Of a DNA stretch of 41,279 nucleotides, positions 32,085-41,279 are shown in pieces; position 1 is the stretch's first letter; each line of letters starts with the position of its first letter. The notes below the pieces were generated by a model. That model ran no database searches. It saw only the letters and a list, made by a program, of their open reading frames with translations, and was not told where the DNA came from. The stretch comes from Monocercomonoides exilis (taxonomy: Eukaryota; Preaxostyla; Oxymonadida; Polymastigidae), in NCBI GenBank assembly GCA_001643675.2, contig LSRY02000086.1, forward strand, positions 1 to 41,279, in the 5' to 3' direction. Made by a program: the position numbers and the translations under genes.

Positions 32085-33570
32085 CTAACAGCAGCGTCGG
32101 ATGATGAGTTGAAGAAATTATTGTTCCCAAATGAGAAATTCATTAATGATATGGAGGTTATTTAGAGAAAGAAGGAGGAAGAGAGAAGGAGAGAGAAAAA
32201 GTGAAAAAGAAGGAAGAGAAATTGAAAAGACTGAAGATGAAGATAAAGAGATATCTGCGGAGCTATGCAGATGAAATATCAACACTTTCTTCTTCAGCCT
32301 CTTCTTCTACACCAAATTCTGTTCTGAAGCTGCTCTCACATCAATCCATAGCATCCACCACTTCTCGGCTCCAATCAGAAAACACGAGAGCCTTCGGCGT
32401 TTGGTTGCAGATTATTCCAATGACAGACGATTTGACAGAAGAATGTGTGTTTCCGGTGTGCGAATGTTTATGAGATAGAAACAGACAAATGAAACAGAAC
32501 AGGCATGGTCATAGAAATAATCATTATCATTGACATCAATACAGAAATCATCATCATCATCACATTTTTCTTCATCTTCCTCTTCATCCGAACAGTCAGA
32601 AGTGAATTCATCACAAGAAAGAGCAGAAAAAGCAGAAATTGATGAAATCATTGAACACTTCAAAAGAAAACATGCGCCGCGTCTGCTACTTCCTATGTTC
32701 GTTCCTCCACAAGAAGTAACCCTACAGAATCCGTCTTATGTGTCACGAAGACAAAGACAGAGAAAAAGCAATCAAAATTCTATACAAACATTTTTGACTT
32801 ATTCGACTGCTGGCAAAAGTACAGTAACAGGAACATCTCCTTCTTCATTGCCGAATAAATCTTTTCTTTCTCTTCCTCAGTCATCTCCTTCACCCTCTCC
32901 TTCATCTTCATCTTCCTCATCTTCATCTTCATCTTCTTCATCTTCTCCAGCAGTAACTGACCTCTCTATCCATCCAAAACCACCTCATCGCTCTGAAATT
33001 GCTATGGCGCGATGCATAAGAGCAACGCATCCTCTCTTCCTCAGATGCTATTTCAACCGCTGTGCACAAGTGGCTGCTGCTTCTGGTGCTTCGCGTTCTT
33101 CTTCCTCCTCTTCTTCTGTCAACCAATCAGAGCCAATTTCATTCAGAATCCATTCTTCTGCTTATTCCTCCATTCCACCTGCCATTTCAGCCACTTCTTC
33201 ATTCAATTCCCCACCTCCTCCATCACAAAGACACAAACTTCAACCTCTTCTTCTTCCTCTTCTTCTTTCTCTTCTTATTCTTATTCTTCTTCGTTGCTGC
33301 GCTTTTCTTGAAACAGATTTCCGACAGGCAAAGAGCAGCAGATTAGGAGGATGAAGCAATCGTTCGGAAGTGGAAGGAAAAGGCAACACTTTTTCTCGCA
33401 CAAGATGTGTTTGAAGCGCTGCAGCTGTTTGCAGAGTTTCGGATGGTGGAGCGGTATTCGGAGAATCTGGAGAAAAGGATGAGAGAAAGAGAAAGAGAGA
33501 GAGAGCGAAGGAAAGAAAGAGAGGAGCAAGGAACGAGAGAAGAGAGGAGAGAATAATTAGAGAACTGATT
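32085..33570 (+). pseudogene. Plus-strand gene remnant: charged, Ser/Pro-rich and helical segments
   Basis: After ATTTTATTTAG, a possible acceptor, the frame reads LTAASDDELKKLLFPNEKFI, then TAG, a Lys/Arg helix and KRYLRSYADEISTLSSSAS. From 32530 an open frame of 274 codons reads a Ser run, EKAEIDEIIEHFKRKHAPRL, then SLPNKSFLSLPQSSPSPSPS and a further poly-Ser run. After indels it reads EDEAIVRKWKEKATLFLAQD, VFEALQLFAEFRMVERYSEN and an Arg/Glu helix to 33555. TAG at 33344-33346 lies just before that helical block. Long, largely disordered protein of unknown role. Confidence 0.4.
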
Positions 33571-34395
33571 AAGATGAGGAAGGCATTGAAATCTACAAAT
33601 GATGAAAATAACAATGATGATGAAAAAGAAAATAAAGTGAAAGCAGAAGAAAATGAGAATTTATCATTGATTAGAAGAGATTCTTTGAATGAAACCAAGA
33701 AAAATGAAGAAAGTGAATGCTTTTCCGACAGCTCCATCATCAGTGATGAAGAAGAGCGAAGAGAGAAGAGACACAAACAGAGAGAGAAACAGAGGTTGAT
33801 GCGAAGGTATTACTAGGTGCTTGAGCTTCAACGTGTTTCTGTTGTGAATGAAGTGCTTTTGATGGTCAGGCCAAACCTGCTGCTTTCTCCTGCACCGATT
33901 AACGAGTCGATAAAAAGACCAGGAATTACTGTGAACGCTGTAAAAAATGAGGGGGATGGCGAAAAGTATGAGAAAGAAGAGAAAGAATGGAATAATTCTT
34001 TGAATGAAAATGGAAACAAGGAAGAATTTGAAGGAGATGAAGATGGAAAAGATGAGGAAAAGAAGTGATTTTGGAGGATTTAATGAACAACCCCAAAGCA
34101 GTATTTTCAAAAGCAAATATAATCAAACAGAAGCAGAAAAGAATGAAAACACGAAAGAATCAATTCAAAACGGTAAAAAGACGAAACGCGTTCAGATGAG
34201 CCAAAGCCAGAGCCTCTTTCATCGCTAGCTCAGCAAAAACAGCAGCAACAGAACATAACAACAATTTCCCCACCTTCATCTTCTCCTTCTCCTCAACATA
34301 TACAATCCTCTTCAGAACGAGGCACCTTTGGAACAATACACTTTACGCGAGGGAAGCGAATGGACGGTGGATGAAGAGGATTCGGAGGGAGAGCT
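33571..34395 (+). pseudogene. Continuation: acidic and Gln/Ser-rich coding remnant
   Basis: One frame spans 33574-34068 with TAG 33814-33816 as its only interruption. It reads SLNETKKNEESECFSDSSII, then VLELQRVSVVNEVLLMVRPN and an acidic tail ending at TGA. Shifted frames follow: SDFGGFNEQPQSSIFKSKYN, PEPLSSLAQQKQQQQNITTI, and REGSEWTVDEEDSEGEL. The order and shared strand suggest one gene with the segments before and after it. Confidence 0.4.
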
Positions 34396-35094
34396 TTGAT
34401 TGCGTACAGCCAAGAGATGGAGATGGGGAGAGGGGCTGTTGGTACACCTACAACTCCGCTGTCACCTGCTGTTGGAGGAGGAGGAATTGGAGGAGGAGGA
34501 GGATGGGTGACGTTGAGTGTGATGGGAATGAAGGATTTGAACAAAGAAGTGACAAGGGCGATGCAAGATGAGCTTCAGAATGAGAAAGGGAAAGTGGACG
34601 ATGAAGAGGCGAAGATCATGTTCAGTTCATTGGAATCTAATGATCAGAGAGAAAAACTGCTTCGGCTGATGAAACAACAGGAAATACAGAAGAAGAAAAA
34701 GGAGAAAAAAGAAAAGCGGGAGCGCAGGAAAATTGAGAAAGAAGAAAAAGACAAGAATCTGTTTAGCAGCATCCAAGGAATACTGCAACCTTAAATTGAG
34801 ATAGGCACACCAATTAACCAGAAGGAGAACAAAATGGCAAGCGAGGCGCAACAAGAGTCAAAAGAAACCCAGACGCCGGTTTTGACAAGAGAGCTGAAAT
34901 TGGACTGCATGCTGAATGATTTAGCTAATTCTGACCTGGAAGATTTGAGCGATGAACTGGATTTGCCTTGCCGCTATGCGCGAATCAAAAGCGAGGAAAA
35001 CGGTCAATTTGTGTGGAAGATGCGGAAGGTTACTGTGTATGATGTACTTGATGCGAGGCAGATGAGAACGCGGTTGGATCTGATGAGGCTCTGA
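34396..35094 (+). pseudogene. Continuation: helical segment and conserved-looking domain, one internal TAA
   Basis: A single frame runs from 34396 to TGA 35092-35094, broken only by TAA 34792-34794. It reads a Gly-rich loop, LNKEVTRAMQDELQNEKGKV, SLESNDQREKLLRLMKQQEI, a Lys/Glu helix, NLFSSIQGILQP (stop) IEIGTPINQKENK, then LTRELKLDCMLNDLANSDLE, DLSDELDLPCRYARIKSEEN and GQFVWKMRKVTVYDVLDARQ. The last block looks like a folded domain but I cannot name it. Nearly 230 codons without a shift make this the best-preserved part of the 32-36 kb gene remains. Confidence 0.45.
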
Positions 35095-36250
35095 AGAGCG
35101 GGCTGAGGCAGAGCAGGGCGGAGTTGAGAAGAGGAAGGGGATGAAGTGGAGGGCTTGTGGCCATACAAAGAGGAAACAGAAATTACACACAGAAAGGAAA
35201 GAAAAGGAACAGGGAAAGGATCGCTTCTGCTGTTTCAGAAGGAGAAATGGACAAGAACATTCAGTCAGAGCAGCGTGCCTGGAAGAAGAGATGCACTGTC
35301 GAAGCTGTTTTCTTTGCTGTCGTTATCAAAATTTGAGTCTTTCTTCACGTTGAAGAAGAATTCAATGGCAATGGATCTGATGCAGAAATAACCTGCCCTC
35401 AATTCGGTTGCGCCTTTTGATTCAGCTGCTGATCTTGCTGTAAATACAAACATTGCTCTTCATCCTCTTTCTCATTGCGCCTCTTCACTTGTCGATTCAT
35501 CCTTTTTAATGAACATCCAACTTCAATCTTCTCCTTCTCTCAGAACATCTTTATCTCCTTCACTGCAGTCCCAAGCTAAACTTCCATCTTCTACTAGTCT
35601 TGCTGATCCTGGCTCTCTTTCTCTACTCTCACGTCCTGCTCTATTTTCGTCTCCTTCTCTTTCATTCAGCTCCCGTCAAATTCATCATCAGGCCTCATCT
35701 TTTATTTTCTTTTCCGAAACGCAAAAGGATTATATATTCTATAACGAAATATCAGCTGAAATTATATGTCAATGGAAGTGATTCAATATCAAACCAAGAA
35801 TAGCCGATCATTGGGTGCACAATCTTTAAAGATCGAATCTGACATTTTTCATTTGGAAGTTGAAAGAATTCTCAGAAAACAGAAAGATCAAGGCAGAAGA
35901 CAATATTTGGAATTAATGATTATATGGATGATCTTCGAGAGATCGCATTATAACATGCACCTTCAGTGAGCAATTGAAGATGAAACAGAGAAAGAAAGCA
36001 ATTTTGAAGAAAAGGCATATTTGAAGGATAATTCTATGAGATGAGAGCTTCGAAAGCCAACAGGCAAGTTGGAATCAGTGAAACAAAAGAAACAGATATT
36101 TTTGAAGAGCTTGTTGATATGCTTGAAGAAATGCATGTTGAAGAGAAAAATAGTGATTCCTTAGGAAACAAGTGGAATTTGCATTTGATGAAAAGGAGAA
36201 AATAGAAGAGGAAATATCGAAGAAATATTTATATTTGAGCTGACGTTAAG
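35095..36250 (+). pseudogene. Continuation: Ser-rich C-terminal coding remnant
   Basis: A frame runs from 35146 to TGA 35779-35781, interrupted only by TAA 35389-35391: DALSKLFSLLSLSKFESFFT, then LKKNSMAMDLMQK (stop) PALNSVAPFDSAADLAVNTN, then Ser/Leu-rich sequence. Beyond it, shifted frames read SLGAQSLKIESDIFHLEVER, DETEKESNFEEK and MRASKANRQVGISETKETDI followed by FEELVDMLEEMHVEEK, ending near 36240. The family is unknown. Confidence 0.4.
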
Positions 36251-36279
36251 TATTTTGGTAAAATTAAGTGATATGTTCT

Positions 36280-36690
36280 TCAGTTGAAGAAGCGATGAAG
36301 TCTCATGTATTTTTCTATGACATGGAAAATGGCGAAAATGAGAAAATGAAGGAAAGGAAAGAACGTAAGAAAAAGTTTATCATTTCCAGTGATTATGGTG
36401 TCAACTGCGCTGAAAGTGAGAGGTTGAGTTGGAACAAATGTTGAGGAAAGGAGGGTGAGGGAGGCGTCTTGGAGGAGGGAATGAAGCCGTTGAGGGCAAA
36501 CTCGATGGATGCGCATGGGGTCTGTTGGGGTCTGCCACAGGCATCAGCATCGACATAACTTCCACCATTTGCAACGACTTTATTCTGGTCGATGAGGGGG
36601 AGCAAGCTATTGAACTCAGCTTTTCTAATTATCCACGATTTCGTTGAACGGTTGATGAAGCAATTGAACCGAATTAAAGGAAAGGACATT
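36280..36690 (-). pseudogene. Fragment of beta-helix (Pmp-like) protein
   Basis: On the minus strand, LLPLIDQNKVVANGGSYVDA, then DACGRPQQTPCASIEFALNG, shifts by one base into DASLTLLSSTFVPTQPLTFS and AVDTIITGND. The same blocks occur in the same order at about 18060-18270 (SLPLISQNKNVANNGTDVDG, CGRTQQNRCSTMEY, EASLTLLSSTFAPTQTLIFL). It is thus a second, shorter, inverted copy of that family, truncated at both ends. Confidence 0.6.
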
Positions 36691-37085
36691 TGTTAGCTGT
36701 TCAAAGACGAAAAGAAAAAAGAGAAATAACTATTATTAGTAAATTGGTTTCAATAATTTTGTTTTCTTATCGTTTTTTCGTTCTTATTTTAAATTTTTTC
36801 TTTTCAATGTTTTGTTTTTTCAGTTTAGAAATATCTATTTTCCTTTTAAAGATTGATTTTTCTTTTTTTTTTTGAAACTTGATCAAAAAACTCTTTTTAA
36901 TGAAAAAAAGGTATGTTTTTTTGTTCTTATAAATTTTACAAATATATATGACAGAAATAAATGCTAAATACTTGCAAAAACAAATTAACTCTTTGATCAA
37001 TAAATACCACTATAGATTTATTTTTCAATTTTTGATCTTTTTTATGATATCAAAAAAATCACCCATATGACCTGACTTTAATTTG
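36691..37085. other. AT-rich spacer with a solo repeat terminus
   Basis: No gene. It contains an inverted copy of the ATATGGGTGATT terminus at 37043-37068, a few bases before the coding similarity of the next family copy begins. Confidence 0.5.
37043..37068 (-). repeat. Solo inverted terminus of the ATATGGGTGATT repeat
   Basis: Its reverse complement reads ATATGGGTGATTTTTTTG followed by ATATCATA, matching the copies at 1235 and 1936. No mate was found in the preceding 400 bp. Confidence 0.45.
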
Positions 37086-37089
37086 TGTA

Positions 37090-38006
37090 CCATGTCTTTT
37101 GAAAGTTTCATTAAAGAAAGGTGAAGGCGTGGAAATTCAATTGGAAGTGGAAGTGGCTTTACTGGCTTTGAGCAATATTTTTTAAGTGTATGTTAATTTT
37201 TATTTCATTTTTGAAGTTATTGATTTTTCCGATTTTTATTAGGAAGTGCCAAAAGAACTGTATTTGAATGAAATCAAAGAGATAATCCAATATCATCAAG
37301 AGCATCACAACCTCACTCGACTTGCCTATCAATCTTCTTGGAATTTTTGATTTTCAGATTGGTCAATGATGAAAGCTTGGATGAAGTGATTGTGAATGAA
37401 CTGCATTTCGCAAGAGAAGCATCAAGAGAATTGGAAGAATTGTCGAAATGTGTGGATTGGAAGAGAAAAGAAGAAGAAATGTGCAAATAAGAAGCGAATG
37501 GAGTGCAAGTTATTAAGGGATGGATGAAAACATTGGTGTGCTTCTATGAAAACTGTCTGTTGTGGAATGAAGAATATGTTGGACTTTTAAGCAGCATTGT
37601 TCGGATATATCGAACAGCGAAGGATAAATTCAGAGAAATTAGCTGCTGGTGTGTTTTTTCCTTGAGAAATGCAGCGAGTGACGGAGCTGTACCAGTTGAT
37701 GACTTGCTGAAAAGTGGAGCAGTTGATGCTGTTTTGGAGAAGATTCTGCAACAAACATTAAATAAAGATTTTATGCGTGATTATTTGGATTTCTTTTTGA
37801 AGATTTCAGAAAGACAAAAAGACGAGGAGAAAGACAAACTGAAGGAAGCGAAAAGAAAAGAGTTGAAAAGAAAGATATTTGAAGAGCTTGAAGAAGAAGG
37901 ATACGAGGATATCATCACAAGTTTTCATGGAACTTTTTGTTTTCTGAGCAGAATACACTATCTTTTTTTGTCGTTGGATGTTTCAGTTTATTTTGTAAAC
38001 GTTTAG
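37090..38006 (+). pseudogene. Best-preserved copy of the YFVNV helical-repeat family
   Basis: Coding similarity starts at ICVPCLLKVSLKK (about 37086) and passes EVEVALLALSNIF. An intron-like gap follows (about 37190-37242, ending TTTTTATTAG), then KELYLNEIKEIIQYHQEHHN and LTRLAYQSSWNF. A one-base shift near 37350 leads to RLVNDESLDEVIVNELHFAR and ELEELSKCVDWKRKEEEMCK. TAA 37488-37490 is in frame, and the last 167 codons are open to TAG 38004-38006: NCLLWNEEYVGLLSSIVRIY, DDLLKSGAVDAVLEKI, EELEEEGYEDIITSF, VYFVNV. The family's usual N-terminal part is absent. Alternating helices with conserved Leu suggest ARM/HEAT-like repeats. Role unknown. Confidence 0.6.
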
Positions 38007-38246
38007 CCAAATTCTTTTCATTTGGCTTTGTTTCTCTAATTTTCAATTTTTCTTTTTTTTTTTCATCATTTCACTGACGCCAAAGATTATACAAAATGAA
38101 AGGCTTTCTTTCAAATTATTAATTTTGCAAGCATAATTTTGTTATCAAACAAATAAATAAAGCAAAAAATCATCAATTTGTTGGGAAATCTTTCATAAAG
38201 AACCAAATAAAAATTGTTTCTTTTCAAAATTCTCGTTCAGAATAAT
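38007..38246. other. AT-rich DNA after the family copy
   Basis: No gene supported. Confidence 0.4.
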
Positions 38247-38254
38247 GTTTTGTG

Positions 38255-38782
38255 GGTAAGATGTAACATATTGGGTCCCGATTTTTATTGTGAAATAAAA
38301 CCAATATTTCACCAAATTTGACACACGAAAATATTATCATTTTCCTTATGATGTTTTTGGTTTTGGAAAATTGTGATTTTTATAGAAAAATCCTATCAGT
38401 TAATTATTTGTAAATCATAATCACTCAATTGGTGTGACAAATCTTTTCAAAAATTTTTATGGATAATGAAAAGAAAACTTCAAAGATGACGAAATATCTA
38501 CAGATTCTGTTAATAACGACAATTTTTTTTGTGGATTTTTTGATAAAAGGATAATTTAGAAGAAAATCCGTTGGTTTTTGTATAAAATATTTTATGTTTT
38601 TATAAATATTTGTAAATACTGGTTTAATTTTTGGTAACGAAACTGAAATTCACAACTTATTTGTTAATCGTTGAAACTTAATTACACATTTATTAATCGA
38701 ATTTTCAACAATGAAGTATTTTTTTTAATAATTCAAGATGATTTCTATGAAAATTTTCGGACCCAATAAGTTACACTTTACC
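38255..38782. mobile_element. Nonautonomous DNA element (MITE-like), 528 bp, 8-bp target duplication
   Basis: Both ends read GGTAA then two variable bases then TGTAACWTATTGGGTCC (38255-38281, and inverted 38757-38782). The sequence GTTTTGTG lies directly outside each end (38247-38254 and 38783-38790), a perfect 8-bp duplication. No coding capacity inside; AT-rich. Eight-base duplications are typical of hAT and P-type transposons among others; the terminus does not let me choose. Confidence 0.8.
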
Positions 38783-38790
38783 GTTTTGTG

Positions 38791-39122
38791 TGTGATTATT
38801 AAAGTGAATATCACGCGAAGACATCAAATAAAAATCAGATTTTTTTATCTTGTTCAATTTTGATGAAATGAAGAAATAAAAAAGAGAATTAAATTGATTT
38901 TCATTTCTCTCTTTTCTTTTTGGAAATCTTCATCTAATCATTTGTTTGCTCGAATTTTTCATTAAAAATCGTTATTCACTTATTCATTCATCTGCTTCTA
39001 AGCCTCTTCTCTTCTCTTTTGAAATGTCTCTAGCAGCTCCAGTGTCTTTCATGATATTTCCACATTCAAGCTGATCTTAGTAAAGCTGAAGAAGAGAAAT
39101 TTAAAATCTTTTTTAAAAGGAG
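38791..39122. other. AT-rich spacer
   Basis: No gene supported. Confidence 0.4.
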
Positions 39123-39480
39123 TTATAGACACAAACGCAAACGGAAAGAAAATAATGATTTTTGTATGTATGGTAGAGAATGAAAAGATTGAAGAAAATA
39201 GAAGTTGAAAAAGAAGAAATTATGTGATAATTGATTGAAGAAGAAAGAGGAAGAAGAAGAAGAGGAAGAAGAAAAGGAAGAGGAAGAAGGAGGAGAATGA
39301 GGAGAAGGAGGAAGCGGATTCTTCGATTCCAACGTTTTCTTCGAAGTTTCTGGTATTTTCAAATTTTTGTTTTTGATAAGCGAAATGTGAATGAGAAGTG
39401 TGGCCGATGGATAACTTCATGGGATGCTCAAAATTAAGAAAAGCTGAGAAGATATATAAATTAAAACGTATAAATAATAT
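39123..39480 (-). pseudogene. Ser-rich minus-strand coding remnant
   Basis: The frame 39220-39600 reads MKLSIGHTSHSHFAYQKQKF and ENTRNFEENVGIEESASSFS in its middle. After a shift, the frame 39123-39362 reads PETSKKTLESKNPLPPSPHS and a poly-Ser run. Plausible, but short. The plus strand is a GAAGAA-type run. Confidence 0.3.
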
Positions 39481-39659
39481 TGAAGCCAATAAGAAACATG
39501 AGAACCAGAAAACAGAAAATGATGAATTTTGAAATTGAATAAATATCGATTTTAATAAGAAAAACAAAAAGAATAAAAAATAATGAAAAAAACATTTCAA
39601 TAATATTCACTTTTTCTTCTCCCTTTAATTTTTATCCCCTTCCATCTTCATCCACACCT

Positions 39660-40195
39660 TGAAGCATCAACGGAACATCCTTCCTTCAGCCTAGTTGGAA
39701 TCACATTCGACGACAAAACCAAAACGGCATCAGAAACTCTTCTTTCACCTCTTTTGGATCGATTTCAATGTTTCTGTTGAAAGAGCTGCTAAAACACAAA
39801 CAGCATTTCTTCAGTTGGTTTTGTATCTTCCTTTGTTCTTTTGACAAGTTAAATTGCAACTCGCTCGCAAAATGTGTCAAGTCAAAAACAAAAAATTCCA
39901 AACGAGTTCAGAGTCTTTTCAGACTGATTATTTCTCCGATAGCTTTCTTGATAAGCGATTTTTTCCTCTGAATACTCGTTTTATTGCTTCAGAAGTCTTA
40001 ATGCGAAGAAAGTCGAAGGCAGAAAAGTCGAAACAGAAGAGCAATGAGACAAAAGAATGGGAAATGGAGGAATGATTTTGAGAAGAGAGAAAGGAGAAGA
40101 AGCAGTGCGCGAAGGGATATATGTGCTTAACTGCAGGAGAGAAAGAGAGGGCTAAGTCGGCTGTTACAAATGCTCTGGAGGCGGAATTGAAGGTT
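39660..40195 (+). pseudogene. Plus-strand coding remnant
   Basis: Reads STEHPSFSLVGITFDDKTKT and ASETLLSPLLDRFQ, then after a shift FNVSVERAAKTQTAFLQLVL, a TGA, and VKLQLARKMCQVKNKKFQTS. It continues ESFQTDYFSDSFLDKRFFPL, NTRFIASEVLMRRKSKAEK and EWEMEE. Two TGAs follow (40073-40081), and the same frame goes on with KKQCAKGYMCLTAGEKERAK and SAVTNALEAELKV before GTTTTGAG, a possible donor. Family unknown. TGA rather than TAA/TAG interrupts here. Confidence 0.4.
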
Positions 40196-40339
40196 TTGAG
40201 TTCATTTTGTTCAAAATAATAAAAGGAAAAATGAAAATAATTAATTTTAAATAATAATAAAAAACATGTAAATTGGAAGTATTAATGAAAAGAAATTATT
40301 GTGATTGAAAATAAATGCATAAATAATACATAAAGCCAC
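40196..40339. other. AT-rich spacer
   Basis: Short; nothing supported. Confidence 0.3.
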
Positions 40340-41279
40340 ATATAAACCATTAACAAACCTTGTACGCAAGTGTGCCTTCTTGAACAGCTTTCCTTCCCTC
40401 CACCGTCCTTCACAACACGTCTCTTTCTTCCTCTTCTCCTCCTCCTTCTGCCCTTTCAGCAACCTCTTCGCCTTCTCCTCTTCCACTCTCTCATCACATC
40501 CACCAGCTCCATCTGGTTCACCAGCACAAATGCTGCTTCTGTTTCGACTTCTCTTTCTTTCCTAAATCAGCCTGTTAAAATGTACAAGTTCATTCGCATA
40601 GCCCAACTGCTCTTGTATTTCCCAGCTGTACTGTGAACAGAACCAGCCGCCAAAGACAGCCGACCACCCGTTCCTTGTACATTAGTAGCGTTTGTCTGTC
40701 ACTTACTGCTTTTCTCGTGTTTCTCAGGCAAAGCATAAGTTTTTCATGAAAGACAAAACGCATTCGAGTTCGGTTGATATAATTTCGCGTTGTTTGGTGG
40801 AAAATGAATCGTCAATTCGAAATTCTTCTTCTTATTCTTATTCTTATTCATCACCTTCTTCACCTTCTTCACCTTTTCTTCTTCCTCTTCCTCTTCTTCA
40901 CTCTCCTTCCTCCATTTCCTTCACCTCCTTCTTTTCCCTCCACAACAGCTCCGTTTGCATCAGTTCTGTTGCCTGCGCCAGTGCCCAACCCGCTGCCAAG
41001 CCCTGCATCTATCGCATTCCCTGTTCCAACCAAAGCCCCAGCTCTAGTCAAGACTTCCTTCCTTTGTTTGTTTCTCGGCTTCTTCTTTCCACAAGAATGA
41101 TCTTCGCACAGCACATCGCCCACGTGGAAGCCCTTCCGCCGGCAGAGTGATTGGAGCAGGGAGCCCTTGCAGAGTGCAAGGGAATACTCGCACTGCTTAT
41201 GTTGGATGTACGGCGCACAGAGAAAGGCAAAGACACAATGGGCGAAGGCTTTGGCTACACGAAGGCATGTCATATTCTT
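40340..41279 (-). pseudogene. Minus-strand gene, cut by window end
   Basis: An open frame of 134 codons (40869-41273) reads AFAHCVFAFLCAPYIQHKQC, EYSLALCKGSLLQSLCRRKG and FHVGDVLCEDHSCGKKK, a Cys-rich start, then a Gly-rich stretch (GLGSGLGTGAGNRTDANGAV). Downstream on the same strand: GTGGRLSLAAGSVHSTAGKY, KSSWAMRMNLYILTG, REVETEAAFVLVNQMELVDV, MREWKRRRR and, after shifts, GKLFKKAHLRTRFVNGLYVA. Shared strand and order suggest one gene. A plus-strand Ser/Pro-rich frame (40692-41150), whose first part follows a good acceptor (GTTTCTCAG), is the alternative reading. Confidence 0.4.

Noticed and set aside
1936-37068. A 35-kb Maverick-like element bounded by the solo ATATGGGTGATT termini
   Set aside because: The termini are in facing orientation, but there is no target duplication, and none of the expected polymerase B, integrase, ATPase or capsid genes is visible between them.
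37479-37507. Mini-intron removing the in-frame TAA at 37488
   Set aside because: A GTGCAA...GCAAG excision would be 29 nt, does not preserve the frame and does not resemble the GTTTG-type introns of this window.
1-41279. tRNA, rRNA or telomeric repeats
   Set aside because: No cloverleaf with a GTTCRA-type T-loop, no rRNA core sequence and no telomere-like tandem hexamers were noticed. A covariance-model scan would be needed to exclude tRNAs fully.

Overview
This is nuclear DNA of an AT-rich, intron-bearing eukaryotic microbe. Three spliceosomal introns can be placed exactly and a fourth with less certainty; all begin GTTTG and end in AG. Two gene families recall oxymonad flagellates such as Monocercomonoides: a dispersed helical-repeat family ending in YFVNV, and beta-helix proteins with CGRTQQ-type blocks. 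That assignment rests on recalled family resemblance, not on a search.

Layout. 1-1045: two broken copies of the helical-repeat family. 1046-2479: AT-rich DNA with a small terminal-inverted-repeat (TIR) element. About 2600-13560: mostly minus-strand remains of long Ser-rich and charged proteins, interrupted by a 3-kb almost pure purine tract (8287-11335). 13796-16740: an intact two-exon gene for a ubiquitin-specific-protease-like protein with twenty copies of a 20-residue repeat. 17240-19207: a broken beta-helix surface-type gene. 19800-22925: broken plus-strand coding remains, including another helical-repeat copy. 23766-29917: a 6.15-kb DNA transposon. 30078-36250: broken plus-strand coding remains. 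36280-36690: a second beta-helix fragment, minus strand. 37090-38006: the best-preserved helical-repeat copy. 38255-38782: a small nonautonomous element with an 8-bp target-site duplication. 39660-41279: plus- and minus-strand coding remains.

The most notable locus is the transposon. Long, nearly identical terminal inverted repeats, themselves built of nested hairpins, enclose one gene. In order it encodes a helix-turn-helix-like N-terminus, a Ser-rich linker, a complete USP-type deubiquitinase domain (Cys box, two CxxC pairs, His box), a Cys pair, and a DDE transposase core (D-81-D-33-E). A strongly folded, pseudoknotted segment starts five bases after its stop codon. The intact gene at 13.8-16.7 kb has the same USP spacing and the same first-intron phase, so it looks like a relative that lacks the transposase.

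Caution: nearly all other coding remains are cut by single-base frameshifts and by TAA, TAG and TGA codons. Either the locus is a gene graveyard or the assembly carries indel errors. The intact 951-codon gene and the perfect repeat array argue against uniformly poor sequence. Extents given for broken genes are approximate.
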